NCBI GenBank assembly: GCA_021292105.1
Contig: CM037870.1
Span: 19,375,424 to 19,439,423 of the forward strand
Direction: 5' to 3'
Length of the DNA: 64,000 nucleotides
Origin: Anadara kagoshimensis
Lineage: Eukaryota > Mollusca > Bivalvia > Arcoida > Arcidae
This document shows, piece by piece, positions 47,699-58,322 of this stretch. Numbering within the stretch: position 1 is the stretch's first letter; the number at the start of each line of letters is the position of its first letter. Under the pieces are notes generated by a model. That model was given only the letters and a program-made list of their open reading frames with translations, did no database searches and was not told the origin of the DNA. Made by a program: the position numbers and the translations under genes.

Positions 47699-48243
47699 GC
47701 AAGATCGTTGTGAAACACTTAATTGTGTATCTCCTTACTTGTATTTTGGAGAGTTTTACATGAAATGCAAGGTTTTGTATAATAAAATCTCCTTTTATTA
47801 ATTTAATTTTTTGACATTTAAATCTTTATCACTTTGAGATATTACATTCCTCTTTATATAATTGGCAAAACTTTTCTCTACAAAAAAACTTATATAAATA
47901 ATATCAGCTATTTGATTTCGTGTTCTCAAAAATATTTCATTTGTATTGATACAATTGTTGTTCAATTTGATTTATATATATTGACTTAATACATGTATAA
48001 TACATAACTTTCGATGTAAAAAGCATTCGTGTAGGCATTAAATGAAGCGCTTAAAATGAATTAATGAAGCATTTTGTTTTTTTGCACCTAAAAGTCTTTA
48101 AAGAAACAACAATAGAATGTTGATTAGAAAAGCAAAACATAATAATACTTAGTAAGAGCTCTAAGTAAACAATCAATAGTTTGGGTGTGTTTTGTCATTA
48201 TTCAAACATTTTGTTTGATTAAGTAGCGATAAAGATGATACTA

Positions 48244-48427
48244 AAACCAAACAAAAACAAATCGGTTCATGTTCAAATCACAAACCCGCTACGAGTGAAA
48301 TTAAAATTGAAAATGGAAAGAAATGGAACTATGGGGCGTCATGTGTATCCAAAACTTGCAGTAACCCTGAGCCATCAATATATTTGTTAGAAGACTGCTT
48401 CGTTGTATAAAGTTCCTAGTAAATAAA
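48244..48427 (-). mobile_element. Decayed RT relic (copy B)
   Basis: This is the duplicate of 17720-17903. Confidence 0.5.
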
Positions 48428-48941
48428 CATCGCCATGTGTTTTCTAAAGATAGAACTGCGGGTTTCACCATCCAAATGCAACGCGCGATCTGATTGGTCA
48501 ATGCAGATTAGTAATGTCTTCACGATGCGAAAGTGACAGAGAGCTGAAGAAACATCAGAATACCTTGTATTTCTACCGATATCGATGGATTTTAATTAAA
48601 AGTTAAGCATGGATCGGTAGAATAATGTTTTAGGAAGTGTTCCATGTTGTCAGCAAGAGCGCGGTAAGGTAATACTGGAAGTTATCGACGCGTGTTTTCG
48701 TTTCTGATGTTTTCGCCAGAATTTTTAAGAATTCAATAATGGAAGCTGTCATACCACAAACCTCCAACAAGTCAAAAATTAAAATGGGGGTTTAGTGGTC
48801 TGATTAGTCGGACTATAAAGTTCCAAAAGCGAGAACAAGCTCTACCATTTCCAATTAATTGTGATACAAATTTACCATTATTATCAAAGGCAGGTATATC
48901 GCTGCATATATGAAGTCCGTTATCAAAATTCCCAGTGATAG

Positions 48942-49786
48942 CACAGGAACTTGTAATTAATGTTTAAAAACTATACTATCCTGACCTTCTATACTATCCA
49001 GCACCAAGAAAAATAACAAGAACAGACACTCGACCTACCCCCCACCCGCTTCAGACAAGTTTTTCACACAGTTTGGTCTCCCTTCCCAACTAAACCTGGT
49101 TTTTCTCAACTCAGAACATATTTTTCTTTCGTTTCGTGACCAATTTTTTCGAGCAACTGGTTTATTCAACGGAATTTCGGCCAAATTGCTGTATGAGGCG
49201 AGCATGGCAATCTCCCTCGGACACTTGACCCGGAAGTGACCCCGGAAGTTCTCGGATGTTTACCATCAGTAATTGAATGAACATTCGAGACGTCTTTGTC
49301 AGAGACGTTACTCGCGGCAATTTTGAAAACTTTGGGAAAGAAACTGTGGATAAAGTGATGAAATAGGATTATTTTTCAGTATCAAAGTAAGATATTTATT
49401 GTTTGTTTATGTTTTATTTAATAATTCTTGCATTTTAAAAGTTTTGCTCAACAATTAATCTAATGCCAAAAAATCACTTCCGGGTCAAGTGTCCGAGGAA
49501 GATTGACATGTTTGCCTCGTACGGCGATTTGGCTGAAATTTCGTTGAATACACAAGTTGTTTGAAATAATTTTGGTCACGAAACGATAGAAAAATATGTT
49601 TTGAGTTGAGAAAAACCAGGTTTAGTTGGGATGGGACACCAAACTGTGTGGAAAAACTCGTATGAAGCGGGCGGGGGGTAGATCGAGTGTCTGTCCTTGT
49701 TATTTTTCTTGGTCACCAAAATGGTGCTGGCTAGTATAGAAAGTCAGGATAGTATAGTTTTTAAACATTAATTACAAGTTCCTGTG
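48942..49786. mobile_element. 845-bp foldback DNA element (copy B only)
   Basis: Two arms of about 310 bp are nearly perfect inverted copies (ends CACAGGAACTTGTAATTA and its complement), around a centre of about 200 bp. The flanks GTGATAG (48935-48941) and GTGTTAG (49787-49793) are the likely 7-bp target duplication; copy A has one GTGTTAG. There is no coding capacity. Confidence 0.88.
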
Positions 49787-50246
49787 GTGTTAGTATAATA
49801 CTGCCACTTAAATTCTGATTCTGAATTGTACAAAAGGGTTTTCAAGACATGCATAAGTGTTTTCACTTTTCACTTACAACACTGTTTAACTTGAGGTCAA
49901 TTGCTATCGAATACATTAAGGTAAATTGAAGATTTCATAATTAGCAACTAAATAAAAGTTTCCATTGTTCAGCTTTACAAGTCTAGTAGGAGTCTTCCCG
50001 CTTGTTATCGTATGCATTTGGGCGCATTTAAGATTTTATAATTACCAATTATACATACATATCTTCATCCATGCTTACAACACTTTCAACCTTTTCAGTC
50101 GAATTCTGTAGAATGCACATGCAAGGGTGTGTTGAAATTTTGACAATGATCGACTACGATCGAATCTGAGATAGAAAAGCAATTTGGTTAACATCTGGTG
50201 GCAACATACCTGTTTCTCCTGCATATAATAATTTTGTTTTACATTT

Positions 50247-50598
50247 AATGCGCTATGATAGATCACAACGGAAGCTTTATACACCAAGCAAGCTTCTAAC
50301 AAATCAATTACAACTATATTAGTGCCCCGAACAGTATTATGGTCGTCATCACAATATTGTTGATATGATGTTTCTGTTTCCAAGATTATCCTGGATATAT
50401 TTGACGTTCTATAGCCCCATGTTCTTTTCATTTTCAATTTTGATTTTACAGGTGGTGGATTCAATTAGATAGACAGCAAGTACATAACCATCCTGAGTAC
50501 TCGGACCCCCTGACTTGTTGAAGTTAATTTGTCAGTTTTTACTTTGCCTTTTGAGACTGTGATTTTTACATGGACCAGTATGTTTGTGTTTGATAATA
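50247..50598 (+). mobile_element. RT C-terminus and 3' UTR relic (copy B)
   Basis: This is the duplicate of 19309-19658. The hammerhead 51041-51090 lies about 440 bp downstream on the same strand. Confidence 0.6.
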
Positions 50599-50931
50599 AA
50601 AATGTTTAACTGATAAAACGCACATAATAACAGCATTGAAATACATATATTTCCACAGGTAAAAATATACATGTATGTATTTTATTCCGATGTCTTTCGC
50701 GTGCCGTTTGTAGTTTTTGTTAACAGGCACCTCTTTCAGTTTTGCAAACAACAGTCCTTGCCACATTTGGGTGTTTCAGGTTTTTTCCGTATTGCGCAAT
50801 CTATTACAATAGTTATGTAAAATAACTTAAACAACTAAAGTGAAAAATAAATATGAAATTTATTTTGTCGAGTGAAATGAACATCTCGTTAAAAATATGT
50901 GAAAATTTTGATTTTTCTCACTTTTACCGAG

Positions 50932-50936
<5 letters not shown>

Positions 50937-50981
<45 letters not shown>
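50937..50981. repeat. (CT)n microsatellite (copy B)
   Basis: It has about 22 CT units, shorter than in copy A, followed by GCGAGTGTGTGTGTG. Confidence 0.95.
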
Positions 50982-50984
<3 letters not shown>

Positions 50985-51040
50985 GAGTGTGTGTGTGTGG
51001 CCTCGTTTCAAGAACATTACATTTACAAAAATTACCATAT

Positions 51041-51090
51041 GCACTACTGATGAGGAATTGTATTCCGAAACAGTCGTCTAAGACCAGTGT
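51041..51090 (+). ncRNA. Hammerhead ribozyme, intact core, altered stem I
   Basis: The motif has GCACTA, CTGATGA, stem II GGAAT/ATTCC with a TGT loop, GAAAC, loop AGTC and GTC (cleavage 51078/51079). The 3' strand of stem I carries about five extra bases (TAAGACCAGTG instead of TAGTGC), so stem I is weakened. It lies 13 bp outside the right edge of duplication copy B and about 440 bp downstream of a same-strand RT relic (50247-50598). Confidence 0.75.
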
Positions 51091-51167
51091 TGTAATATTA
51101 AAAACGGTATAATGTGTAAAACAAATGTTATAAAACCAGAAAAATATTTCATCAATCAGGATATGAA

Positions 51168-51331
51168 TACAGTCAAACCTGTCAACATAGTCACCCAATG
51201 GAACCAGTAAAGGGTAGCCTTTATATACAGGTTAAAATATCTCGAATAAAGAACAATTGGATACAATTCTACTGGCCTTTATAAGCAGATGGCCCTTATA
51301 TAGAGATGGTCTTTAAGGCAGGTTGGACTGT
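51168..51331 (+). mobile_element. TACAGTC-ended miniature element
   Basis: It is a shortened family member between TACAGTCAAACCTGTC and AGGTTGGACTGT, directly after the hammerhead at 51041. Confidence 0.75.
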
Positions 51332-51339
51332 GGTTTCAC

Positions 51340-52250
51340 AAACTCTAAGCGCATCCTTAAATTAATTCCATTGTAATATAACCCTCAAGTTTTTGTTGTT
51401 ATTTCATTTTAAAGAAGCATGATGTATTTTCAGAATAATCGGGAAACTCATAAGGAAATTAATTTAACACAGCCATCTAAATATTTCATTTTCATTGTTA
51501 ATCTAATCGAAATGATTCTCAAAATGATCAACAAAATCATTTTTTTCTGTGATAGATTGCTATAATCCTTTTCTCGATAGTTGTTTTTTGCCTGCCCAAT
51601 GTCACGTATGTTTGCATTTTGTCATGACATAAAATTTTAATATTTTTCAGAAAATTTAACGAATTTTAAATATTTTTAAAAATTAAAAATTTAACACCAA
51701 TATACAGTGAAGGCTGTCGAAAGTTTAACATTTAGCTTTGGAATAAGTGCCGAATTGAGCCTTCGTTAGCTATATTTTCGCAAGTGCTTTACATCTTACG
51801 GCATTTTTCGGTCACAAACGATTAAAACCTTGGACCTTCGGATTACGGTAACTACCTGAGCTTAATGTGAAACTTGAGACACGTCTGTACTTTGCATGTT
51901 TTTTTAACTATCACTTTCTGGTTTGAGCTCACCTGAGATTTAGTGGCTCTATAACAACTCACAATAAAGCCCGGACTTCATTAGGAGTTGCTACATTGCT
52001 CACTTGTGCCATTTGACTCTTTGTTATTCACCTGTCAGATTGACATGGCGAAAAGATGACATGTCACCACAACGTAAAACTCAAATGCGAAAAAATGTCA
52101 CGCGAAAAAGCTTGTAAAGCTGAAAATTTAAATGCCAAAATACGTTAAGGGAAAAATAAAAAAAAAACCAAGCTCCGAAACAGCGCCCACCTCCTAGCTC
52201 CGTATGTCGCAAGGTAAAAGAGATACGAATGTTGGCCGCGGGTCGGAACT
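51340..52250. other. No gene seen
   Basis: It is AT-rich. A fragment near 51700-51760 (GGCTGTCGAAAGTTTAACA) resembles the left end of the TIR elements at 56470 and 56880. No coding signal is visible. Confidence 0.4.
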
Positions 52251-52254
52251 TGAA

Positions 52255-55012
52255 AACAAGAGGCCCATGGGCCTGATACGCTCACCTGATAACTAATGGC
52301 TAGCTGATAGATTTAAAGAACACATAAATACTAAACCCCCAAGACTTTTTTCTTTACATCATGATAACCAGTGTATCAATACCTACAACATTCTAATATA
52401 CATGCCTATACAAAAAATTTATAGTATTCGAGATAATTAACCATTTTGGTATTGTTTTGCATCTGTGACCTTGACCTTTGAACCCATGACCTTTTTCTAT
52501 ACATCAAAATGATTGTTGTATCGATACCTACAACATTCTAATATACATGCCTATACAAAAAGTTTATAGTTTTCGAGATAATTAAACATTTCCGTATTGT
52601 TTCGCATATGTGACCTTGACCTTTAAACCCATGACCTTTTTCTATACATCAAAATGATCGTTGTATCAATACCTACAACATTCTAATATAAATGCCTATA
52701 CAAAAAGTTTATAGTTTTCGAGATAATTAACCATTTCGGTATTGTTTCGCATCTGTGACCTTGACCTTTGAACTCATGACCTTTTTTTATACATCAAAAT
52801 GATCGTTGTATCAATACCTACAACATTCTAATATATATGCCTATACAAAAAGTTTATAGTTTTTGAGATAATTAACCATTTTGGTATTGTTTCACATCTG
52901 TGACCTTGACCTTTGAACCCATGACCTTTTTCTATACATCAAAATGATCGTTGTATCAATACCTACAACATTCTAATATACATGCCTATACAAAAAGTTT
53001 ATAGTTTTTTAGATAATTAACCATTTCAGTATTGTTTCACATCTATGACCTTGACCTTTGAACCCATGCCCTTTTTCTATACAGCGAAATGATTGTTGTG
53101 TCCATACCTACAACATTCTAATATACATGCCTATACAAAAAGTTTATAGTTTTCGAGATAATTAACCATTTCGGTATTGTTTCGCATCTGTGACCTTGAC
53201 CTTTGAACCCATGACCTTTTTCTATACATCAAAATGATCGTTGTATCAATACCTACAACATTCTAATATACATGCCTATACAAAAAGTTTATAGTTTTTT
53301 AGATAATTAACCATTTCAGTATTGTTTCACATCTGTGACCTTGACCTTTGAACCCATGCCCTTTTTCTATACAGCGAAATGATTGTTGTGTCCATACCTA
53401 CAACATTCTAATATACATGCCTATACAAAATGTTTATACATGTAGTTTTCGAGATAATTAACCATTTCGGTATTGTTTCGCATCTGTGACCTTGACCTTT
53501 GAACCCATGACCTTTTTCTATACATCAAAATGATCGTTGTATCAATACCTACAACATTCTAATATACATGCCTATACAAAAAGTTTATAGTTTTTTAGAT
53601 AATTAACCATTTCAGTATTGTTTCACATCTGTGACCTTGACCTTTGAACCCATGCCCTTTTTCTATACATCGAAATGATTGTTGTGTCCATACCTACAAC
53701 ATTCTAATATACATGCCTATACAAAATGTTTATAGTTTTCGAGATAATTAACCATTTCGGTATTGTTTCGCATCTGTGACCTTGACCTTTGAACCCATGA
53801 CCTTTTTCTAGACATCAAAATGATCGTTGTATCGATACCTACAACATTCTAATATACATGCCTATACAAAATGTTTATAGCTTTCGAGATAATTAACCAT
53901 TTCGGTATTGTTTTGCATCTGTGACCTTGACCTTTGAACCCATGACCTTTTTCTATACATCAAAATGATCGTTGTATCAATACCTACAACATTCTAATGT
54001 ACATGCCTATACAAAAAGTTTATAGTTTTCAAGAAATTTAACCATTTCAGTATTGTTTCACATCCGTGACCTTGACCTTTGAACCTATGACCTTTTTCTA
54101 TACAACAAAATGATCATTGTATCAATACCTACAACATTCTAATATACATGCCTATACAAAAAGTTTATAGTTTTCGAGATAATTAACCATTTAGGTATTG
54201 TTTCACATCTGTGACCTTGACCTTTGAACACATGACCTTTTTCTATACATCAGAATGATCGTTGTATCAATACCTACAACATTCTAATATACATGCCTAT
54301 GCAAAATGTTTATAGTTTTCGAGATAATTAACCATTTTGGTATTGTTTCGCATCTGTGACCTTGACCTTTGAACCCATGACCTTTTTCTATACATCAAAA
54401 TGATCGTTGTATAGATATCTACAACATTCTAATATACATGCCTATACAAAAGTTTATAGTTTTCGAGATAATAATTATAATCAGAGGTAAAAAAAATTAG
54501 GTCACGACCTTCACAATCGACCTTGACCTCATTTTGAAGATACTAACAAGAAGATGTCAAAACTGAAAACCCCATGTCATTATCTGGTCAAATAGTCAAG
54601 TTATAACAATTTGAAGCTATTTTACGATTTTTTCAAAATTAAACGCAAAAACGCGTAACCTATTTTTTATCCGAATTTCACAAAATGAACAAACTATAGG
54701 CTTAAGACCCTAGAGAAGCCAAATATCACATCAGAATTTTTCTCCAATTAGTACTTTCCGAGAAGAAGATTTTTTAAGATTTTTGCACCCCTAGGTCACC
54801 TTGACCTAGTTATGGTAGCCATAGCAACGCCACGAACAAATCTGAATTGCACCGGCCCATATATACTTCTGACAAAGTTTCATCAAAAACTGTCCAGTAG
54901 TTTCAGAGGAGAAGTCGAAAATAGGTGTTAACGACGCACACACGCACACACGCACATACACACGCTGCGCTATGCCATAAGCTCACATGACCTTCGGTCA
55001 GGTGAGCTAAAA
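52255..55012 (-). mobile_element. Mollusc-type interspersed element with internal tandem array
   Basis: The block begins with AACAAGAGGCCCATGGGCC, GCTCACCTGA and ends with CCTTCGGTCAGGTGAGCTAA, so CTCACCTGA and TCAGGTGAG mirror each other at the two ends. I recognise this pairing of ends as widespread in mollusc genomes. Inside are the 145-bp array, a section with GACCTTGACC, and a section ending in a CA-rich tract. A reversed relative of the section 54590-54920 lies at 20490-20800. No transposase is seen. Confidence 0.65.
52345..54475. repeat. 145-bp tandem array, about fifteen units
   Basis: The anchor ACCTACAACATTCTAATAT recurs at 52381, 52526, 52671, 52816, 52961, 53106, 53251, 53396, 53547, 53692, 53837, 53982, 54127, 54272 and (as ATCTACAAC) 54417. 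Each unit contains GTGACCTTGACCTTTGAACC and ATGACCTTTTTCTATAC. Units at 53106, 53396 and 53692 share the variant TTGTGTCCATACC, so a two-unit block of about 290 bp was amplified. Confidence 0.95.
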
Positions 55013-55206
55013 ACCGTCGGTGTCACTCGTATTTCTGACAGTGCTCTATTGCGAGCGGATTAGTATCCCTTGTGATGCATTGTTTTATAAAATTTCAAAA
55101 GTAACACATGGCAAAAGTAACCATTAAACTCCTATATTTAATCTCAAACTGTCATCATTTCCAGTGCTTCATTCAGCACATTATCACAGTTACACATAGT
55201 ATGAAT

Positions 55207-55472
55207 TTAATCAGCGACACCAAACCTAGACTGCGCATTGTCTCCAAGAGTCTCAATATTTGGTTTCACATCATATAATTCACAAATAGATGCAGACAGA
55301 GCTGAATTTTTAATGAAATTAAAAGATAGGCAGTTTTGAGGGCCTCTTGAGGTACATATATTTGCGCAGTTGATTATACTTTTCGCTTGAGTGGTTTCTA
55401 TTGGCGTCTGTAGATGCTGTTTGTTTTTTGTCACGGTGTAGTGGTTTGAAATAAATCTGCTGTTGTTGTTAC
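55207..55472 (-). CDS. Chitin-binding/PAN secreted protein, exon 3 (PAN/apple-like), stop
   Basis: The exon starts at 55472 after a TTTTACTTTCAG acceptor. Its first two bases (GT) complete the Gly codon begun by exon 2. It encodes about 87 residues with a PAN/apple-like pattern: an ET(T) stretch, CANIC, then NCLSFNF, then ICELYDV, and ends GVAD before TAA at 55207. PAN modules bind proteins or sugars in secreted proteins, and pairing with CBM14 suggests a secreted chitin-associated binding protein. The cysteine count is on the low side for a full apple domain, so this may be a divergent or shortened PAN. Confidence 0.75.
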
Positions 55473-55878
55473 CTGAAAGTAAAAATTATAAATATATGGA
55501 AAATCCAGAGCCTCGAAAAAGCGTCATAATTCAACAGAAATTATATATAATTAACAAAAACGCGGCTGAGAATTTTAAGACAACGAAGTCGAAAATACCT
55601 TAAATAGGAAAAATTTTGCGTTTGTTACATTTTCGCGTACCTTTGCGAAAGTAGCAAAGACGCTAAAATAAAAATTTCGCGAATAATAAATAAATATATA
55701 TTAAACTAGCAACGAAAATAGAAATACGCGAATAACTCGAAATGGCTCTGGTTGTAAATCGCGAAAATTTCCCATTTTACAGTACACAAACAGTTTTAAA
55801 TAAATAAATAATAAACAAATAAAAAAAATAATAAAAGTAAGTATTTCAAAAAATCCCCAAAGCTTAAACCTCGGCAAA

Positions 55879-55962
55879 TGAGCTATTTACCCGCAAGTTT
55901 CTTTATGTCATTTGCCGAGGACAAATGACATTTATAAAGGAACTTGCGGGTAAATAGCTCGA
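55879..55962. repeat. Short hairpin element in intron 2
   Basis: GAGCTATTTACCCGCAAGTT at the left is mirrored by AACTTGCGGGTAAATAGCTC at the right, with AAATGACA/TGTCATTT inside. Confidence 0.85.
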
Positions 55963-56469
55963 TAGATAGTATACTCAACTAATATAATAAAGGTCGCGTA
56001 ACTATAGAAGGATGAAATAATTAATAAAAAATTAACGCTTATTGACAATGCATAACAATAAATTAAACTCATGTATAGAATTATATTTTCGATTATATAG
56101 GCAAACAACATTTACCTGTCCGCTTGACCTTTAATTTTATTTATCGTGATGGACCAGTTGATCTACTTATATGATATTAAATGCGTTTATTTCCTCTTTC
56201 ATTGGAAATATGCATTGTTTATGTATAAACTTGAATCCTAACACTACCCATTGGGCGGATCATCGTACATTTGAATATTCTTAACAAAATGTCAACCGGA
56301 CAGGTCAATGGTGTTTGCCTATGAAACTTTATCAATCTTATACTTGTTAAATGGTAATATAGGTATTACTCAAAATTAAATGACAAAAGACTGCGACAGC
56401 TGGTTTTTTTAATCAATCTTGAGAAGAGAGTAACATAGTACATGTATAACATACCATTGTCACCGCATG

Positions 56470-56865
56470 TCCTAATTATCGGACAGTAGGTTTACAGACC
56501 TGCCGAAAGTTGAACACTGAGCTAACAAAAAAGTGAGCTCGACAATCGAGTGGCCGAGATATGGATAGCAACTGACCGAGAGATAGATAGTGGCAACTGT
56601 CGTTCTACAGTCCAGCCTGCCTTAAAGGTCGCCTTTATATAAGGGTCATCTGCTTATAAAGGCCAGTAGAAATGTATTCCAATTGTTCTTTATTCATATG
56701 TTTGAACCTATATATAAAGGCCACCTGTCCATAATGGCCACTTTCACGGGTTCCCTTTGGGTGACCTTTATAGACAGGTTTGACTGTATAGCTAACTAGG
56801 GCTCGAAATGAGCTGTCGATCCTTAAATAATTAGTTACTCAGTGTTCATGTTTCGACAGTTCTGT
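56470..56865. mobile_element. TIR element carrying a nested miniature element
   Basis: The left end CCTAATTATCGGACAG, ACAGACCTGCCGAAAG, AACACTGAGCTAAC is answered by an inverted right end (GTTACTCAGTGTTC, TTTCGACAGTTCTGTG). The 183-bp element sits in the middle. Confidence 0.65.
56606..56788 (-). mobile_element. TACAGTC-ended miniature element, 183 bp
   Basis: It is a full-length member in reverse orientation (TACAGTCCAGCCTGCC at the left). It is nested in the TIR element at 56470-56865. Confidence 0.85.
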
Positions 56866-56879
56866 GCTGTGTCATTATC

Positions 56880-57300
56880 ACCACATTGTCCTAATTATCG
56901 GACAGTACGGTACATAGACCTGTCGAAAGTTTAACACTGAGCTAACGAAAAGTAATCACGATTCGGCTGTCGGGTGGTCGAAATATACCGAGAGAGAGAT
57001 AGCAGTTGACAAAAAGCTGTTGATATACAGTCAACCCTGTTTATAAAGGCTACCCAAGGGAACTGGTAAAAGTGGCCTTTATGAACAGGTGACCTTTATA
57101 TACAGGTCCAAATGATATGAATAAACAACAATCGGGATACAATTCTACTGGCCTTTATAAGCAGGTCGCCCTTATATAGAGGTGGCGTTTAAGACAGGTT
57201 GGACTGTATAGCTAAAGAGGGGACGAGTTGAACTACGGACCCGACACTAATATGTTAGCTTATTGGTAAACTTTTGTCAGGTCTGTACAGTATGTTAAAT
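56880..57300. mobile_element. Second TIR element carrying a nested miniature element
   Basis: It has the same left end as 56470-56865 (CCTAATTATCGGACAG, ACCTGTCGAAAG, AACACTGAGCTAAC) and a decayed inverted right end (GTTAGCTTATTGGTAAAC, GTCAGGTCTGTACAG). The nested element is in the other orientation. Confidence 0.65.
57026..57208 (+). mobile_element. TACAGTC-ended miniature element, 183 bp
   Basis: It is a full-length member in forward orientation, nested in the neighbouring TIR element at 56880-57300. Confidence 0.85.
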
Positions 57301-57477
57301 TAAGGTGAAATGCCAAATTCGTATACGCAGCATCATTAACCGTGGAACTTTACTTACAATGCGTTTCAAATGTTAATCCTAAGAGGTTAGGACAATGAAT
57401 AACCTTGTTATAAAGTTTAGCCAAAATTAGGCACCTTATTTCCGATGGCCATATATGTATTTATTTTAATACAAAAC

Positions 57478-57670
57478 ACAGGGACCAGTTTCATAATAAT
57501 TTAAAAAAAAAAAAAAACATAAGTATATAAAAAGAGTACTTTTATAGAACTGTAATGTGCTACTTTTGAATTTTTATAAATGTCATGTGCTACTTTTGAA
57601 TGCATTATTTCATAAAATTCAAAAGTAGCACATGGCGTAACTATAAGTTATTATGAAACTGGTTCCTGTG
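57478..57670. mobile_element. 193-bp TIR element with 8-bp target duplication
   Basis: The 23-bp inverted repeats CACAGGGACCAGTTTCATAA(TAA) and TTATTATGAAACTGG(TTCCTGTG) bound it. ATACAAAA and ATGCAAAA flank it, which fits an 8-bp target duplication as in hAT elements. An inner hairpin repeats GTGCTACTTTTGAAT and its complement. Confidence 0.8.
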
Positions 57671-58113
57671 ATGCAAAACGTTAAATAACAAAGTTAGGTT
57701 TTACAATCTTATAAATCATGTTTGAAGCCAAACATCAAAATGGAAGGGGGAAAAACAAACTCGATAAGCAATATTTTTGTATCGTCAGATATATACTACT
57801 TTCTAAATGGGTACTTAAGTCGAATAATGAATGTGGTCCCCGTCAGGCTGGCCAATCAAATTCATGTATTTGTCCAGATCGGTACATTTTTAGTGCACAA
57901 GGTTGCCATTTACGGATACGTTTTTATCGTTAAGTGTTTGATTTTGGTAAATTTTCATACAAATGTCCGAATTTTTAGTACTTTTAATTTAAAAAAAACG
58001 TCAAAATTGGACAAATATGTCTATTTTGACCTTTTCATTTCATCCGTCTCTTTATGCGTTTTTTATGAAACAAATCCGTCGAATTGGTAAGCCTGTTCTG
58101 TAATCCTCCTTAC

Positions 58114-58322
58114 CTGATGATGGTGTTGGTGGTACCTGTTCTATCTGTGGTGCACATGTGGTGGCGGCGTAGTTACAATTGACGAGAAGCTGGTCCCAGG
58201 TGGTACCCACTGGACAGGTGTAGTGAAAGGTACTTCCAAAAGTACAATGATAGTAGCTGGCACAATCTGTGGCATCCTCATGGTAACCATCTGTCTTATC
58301 CAAACAAAATTCACTGTTGAAG
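58114..58322 (-). CDS. Chitin-binding/PAN secreted protein, exon 2 (CBM14 domain)
   Basis: This 209-bp exon encodes one type-2 chitin-binding (peritrophin-A, CBM14) domain with six cysteines in the family spacing: FC, then DCASYYHC, then YTC, then NC and a final TTC, with the aromatic residues that usually flank the sugar-binding face. The acceptor is TTTTAG at 58323 and the donor is CATCATCAG followed by GTAAGG at 58113. A Pro/Thr/Ser linker (PPTPSSG) ends the exon in phase 1. Proteins of this type bind chitin in cuticle-like layers, shell matrix or mucus; which one applies here cannot be told. The domain is short, single and complete. Confidence 0.85.

Larger units (their letters stand above)
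30803..51028. repeat. Segmental duplication, copy B
   Basis: This is the second copy of the duplicated segment. Its left edge starts directly after a short fragment of the dispersed RT repeat (30735-30770), and its right edge (51028) lies 13 bp before a hammerhead ribozyme motif. Private differences from copy A include an 845-bp foldback element (48942-49786), about 110 bp more of the RT relic at 44870-45203, and a shortened SINE at 45887-45998. The stretches of copy B not listed separately (for example 30803-32320, 34200-35779, 43300-44230) hold AT-rich DNA with no gene that I can support. Confidence 0.95.
55473..58113 (-). other. Intron 2 of the chitin-binding/PAN gene
   Basis: This 2.6 kb intron contains a short hairpin (55879-55962), two neighbouring TIR elements with nested 183-bp elements (56470-57300) and a 193-bp TIR element (57478-57670). 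The stretches 55500-55870, 55970-56450 and 57680-58110 are AT-rich with no gene; 57718-58090 has two overlapping short frames on the plus strand that I consider chance. Confidence 0.65.

Noticed and set aside
52345-54475. CRISPR-like regular array
   Set aside because: The whole 145-bp unit is repeated with no variable spacers; it is an ordinary tandem satellite in animal DNA.
57718-58090. Two overlapping plus-strand frames in intron 2
   Set aside because: Their overlap in different frames, lack of domains and position opposite the exon boundary of a supported gene make coding unlikely.
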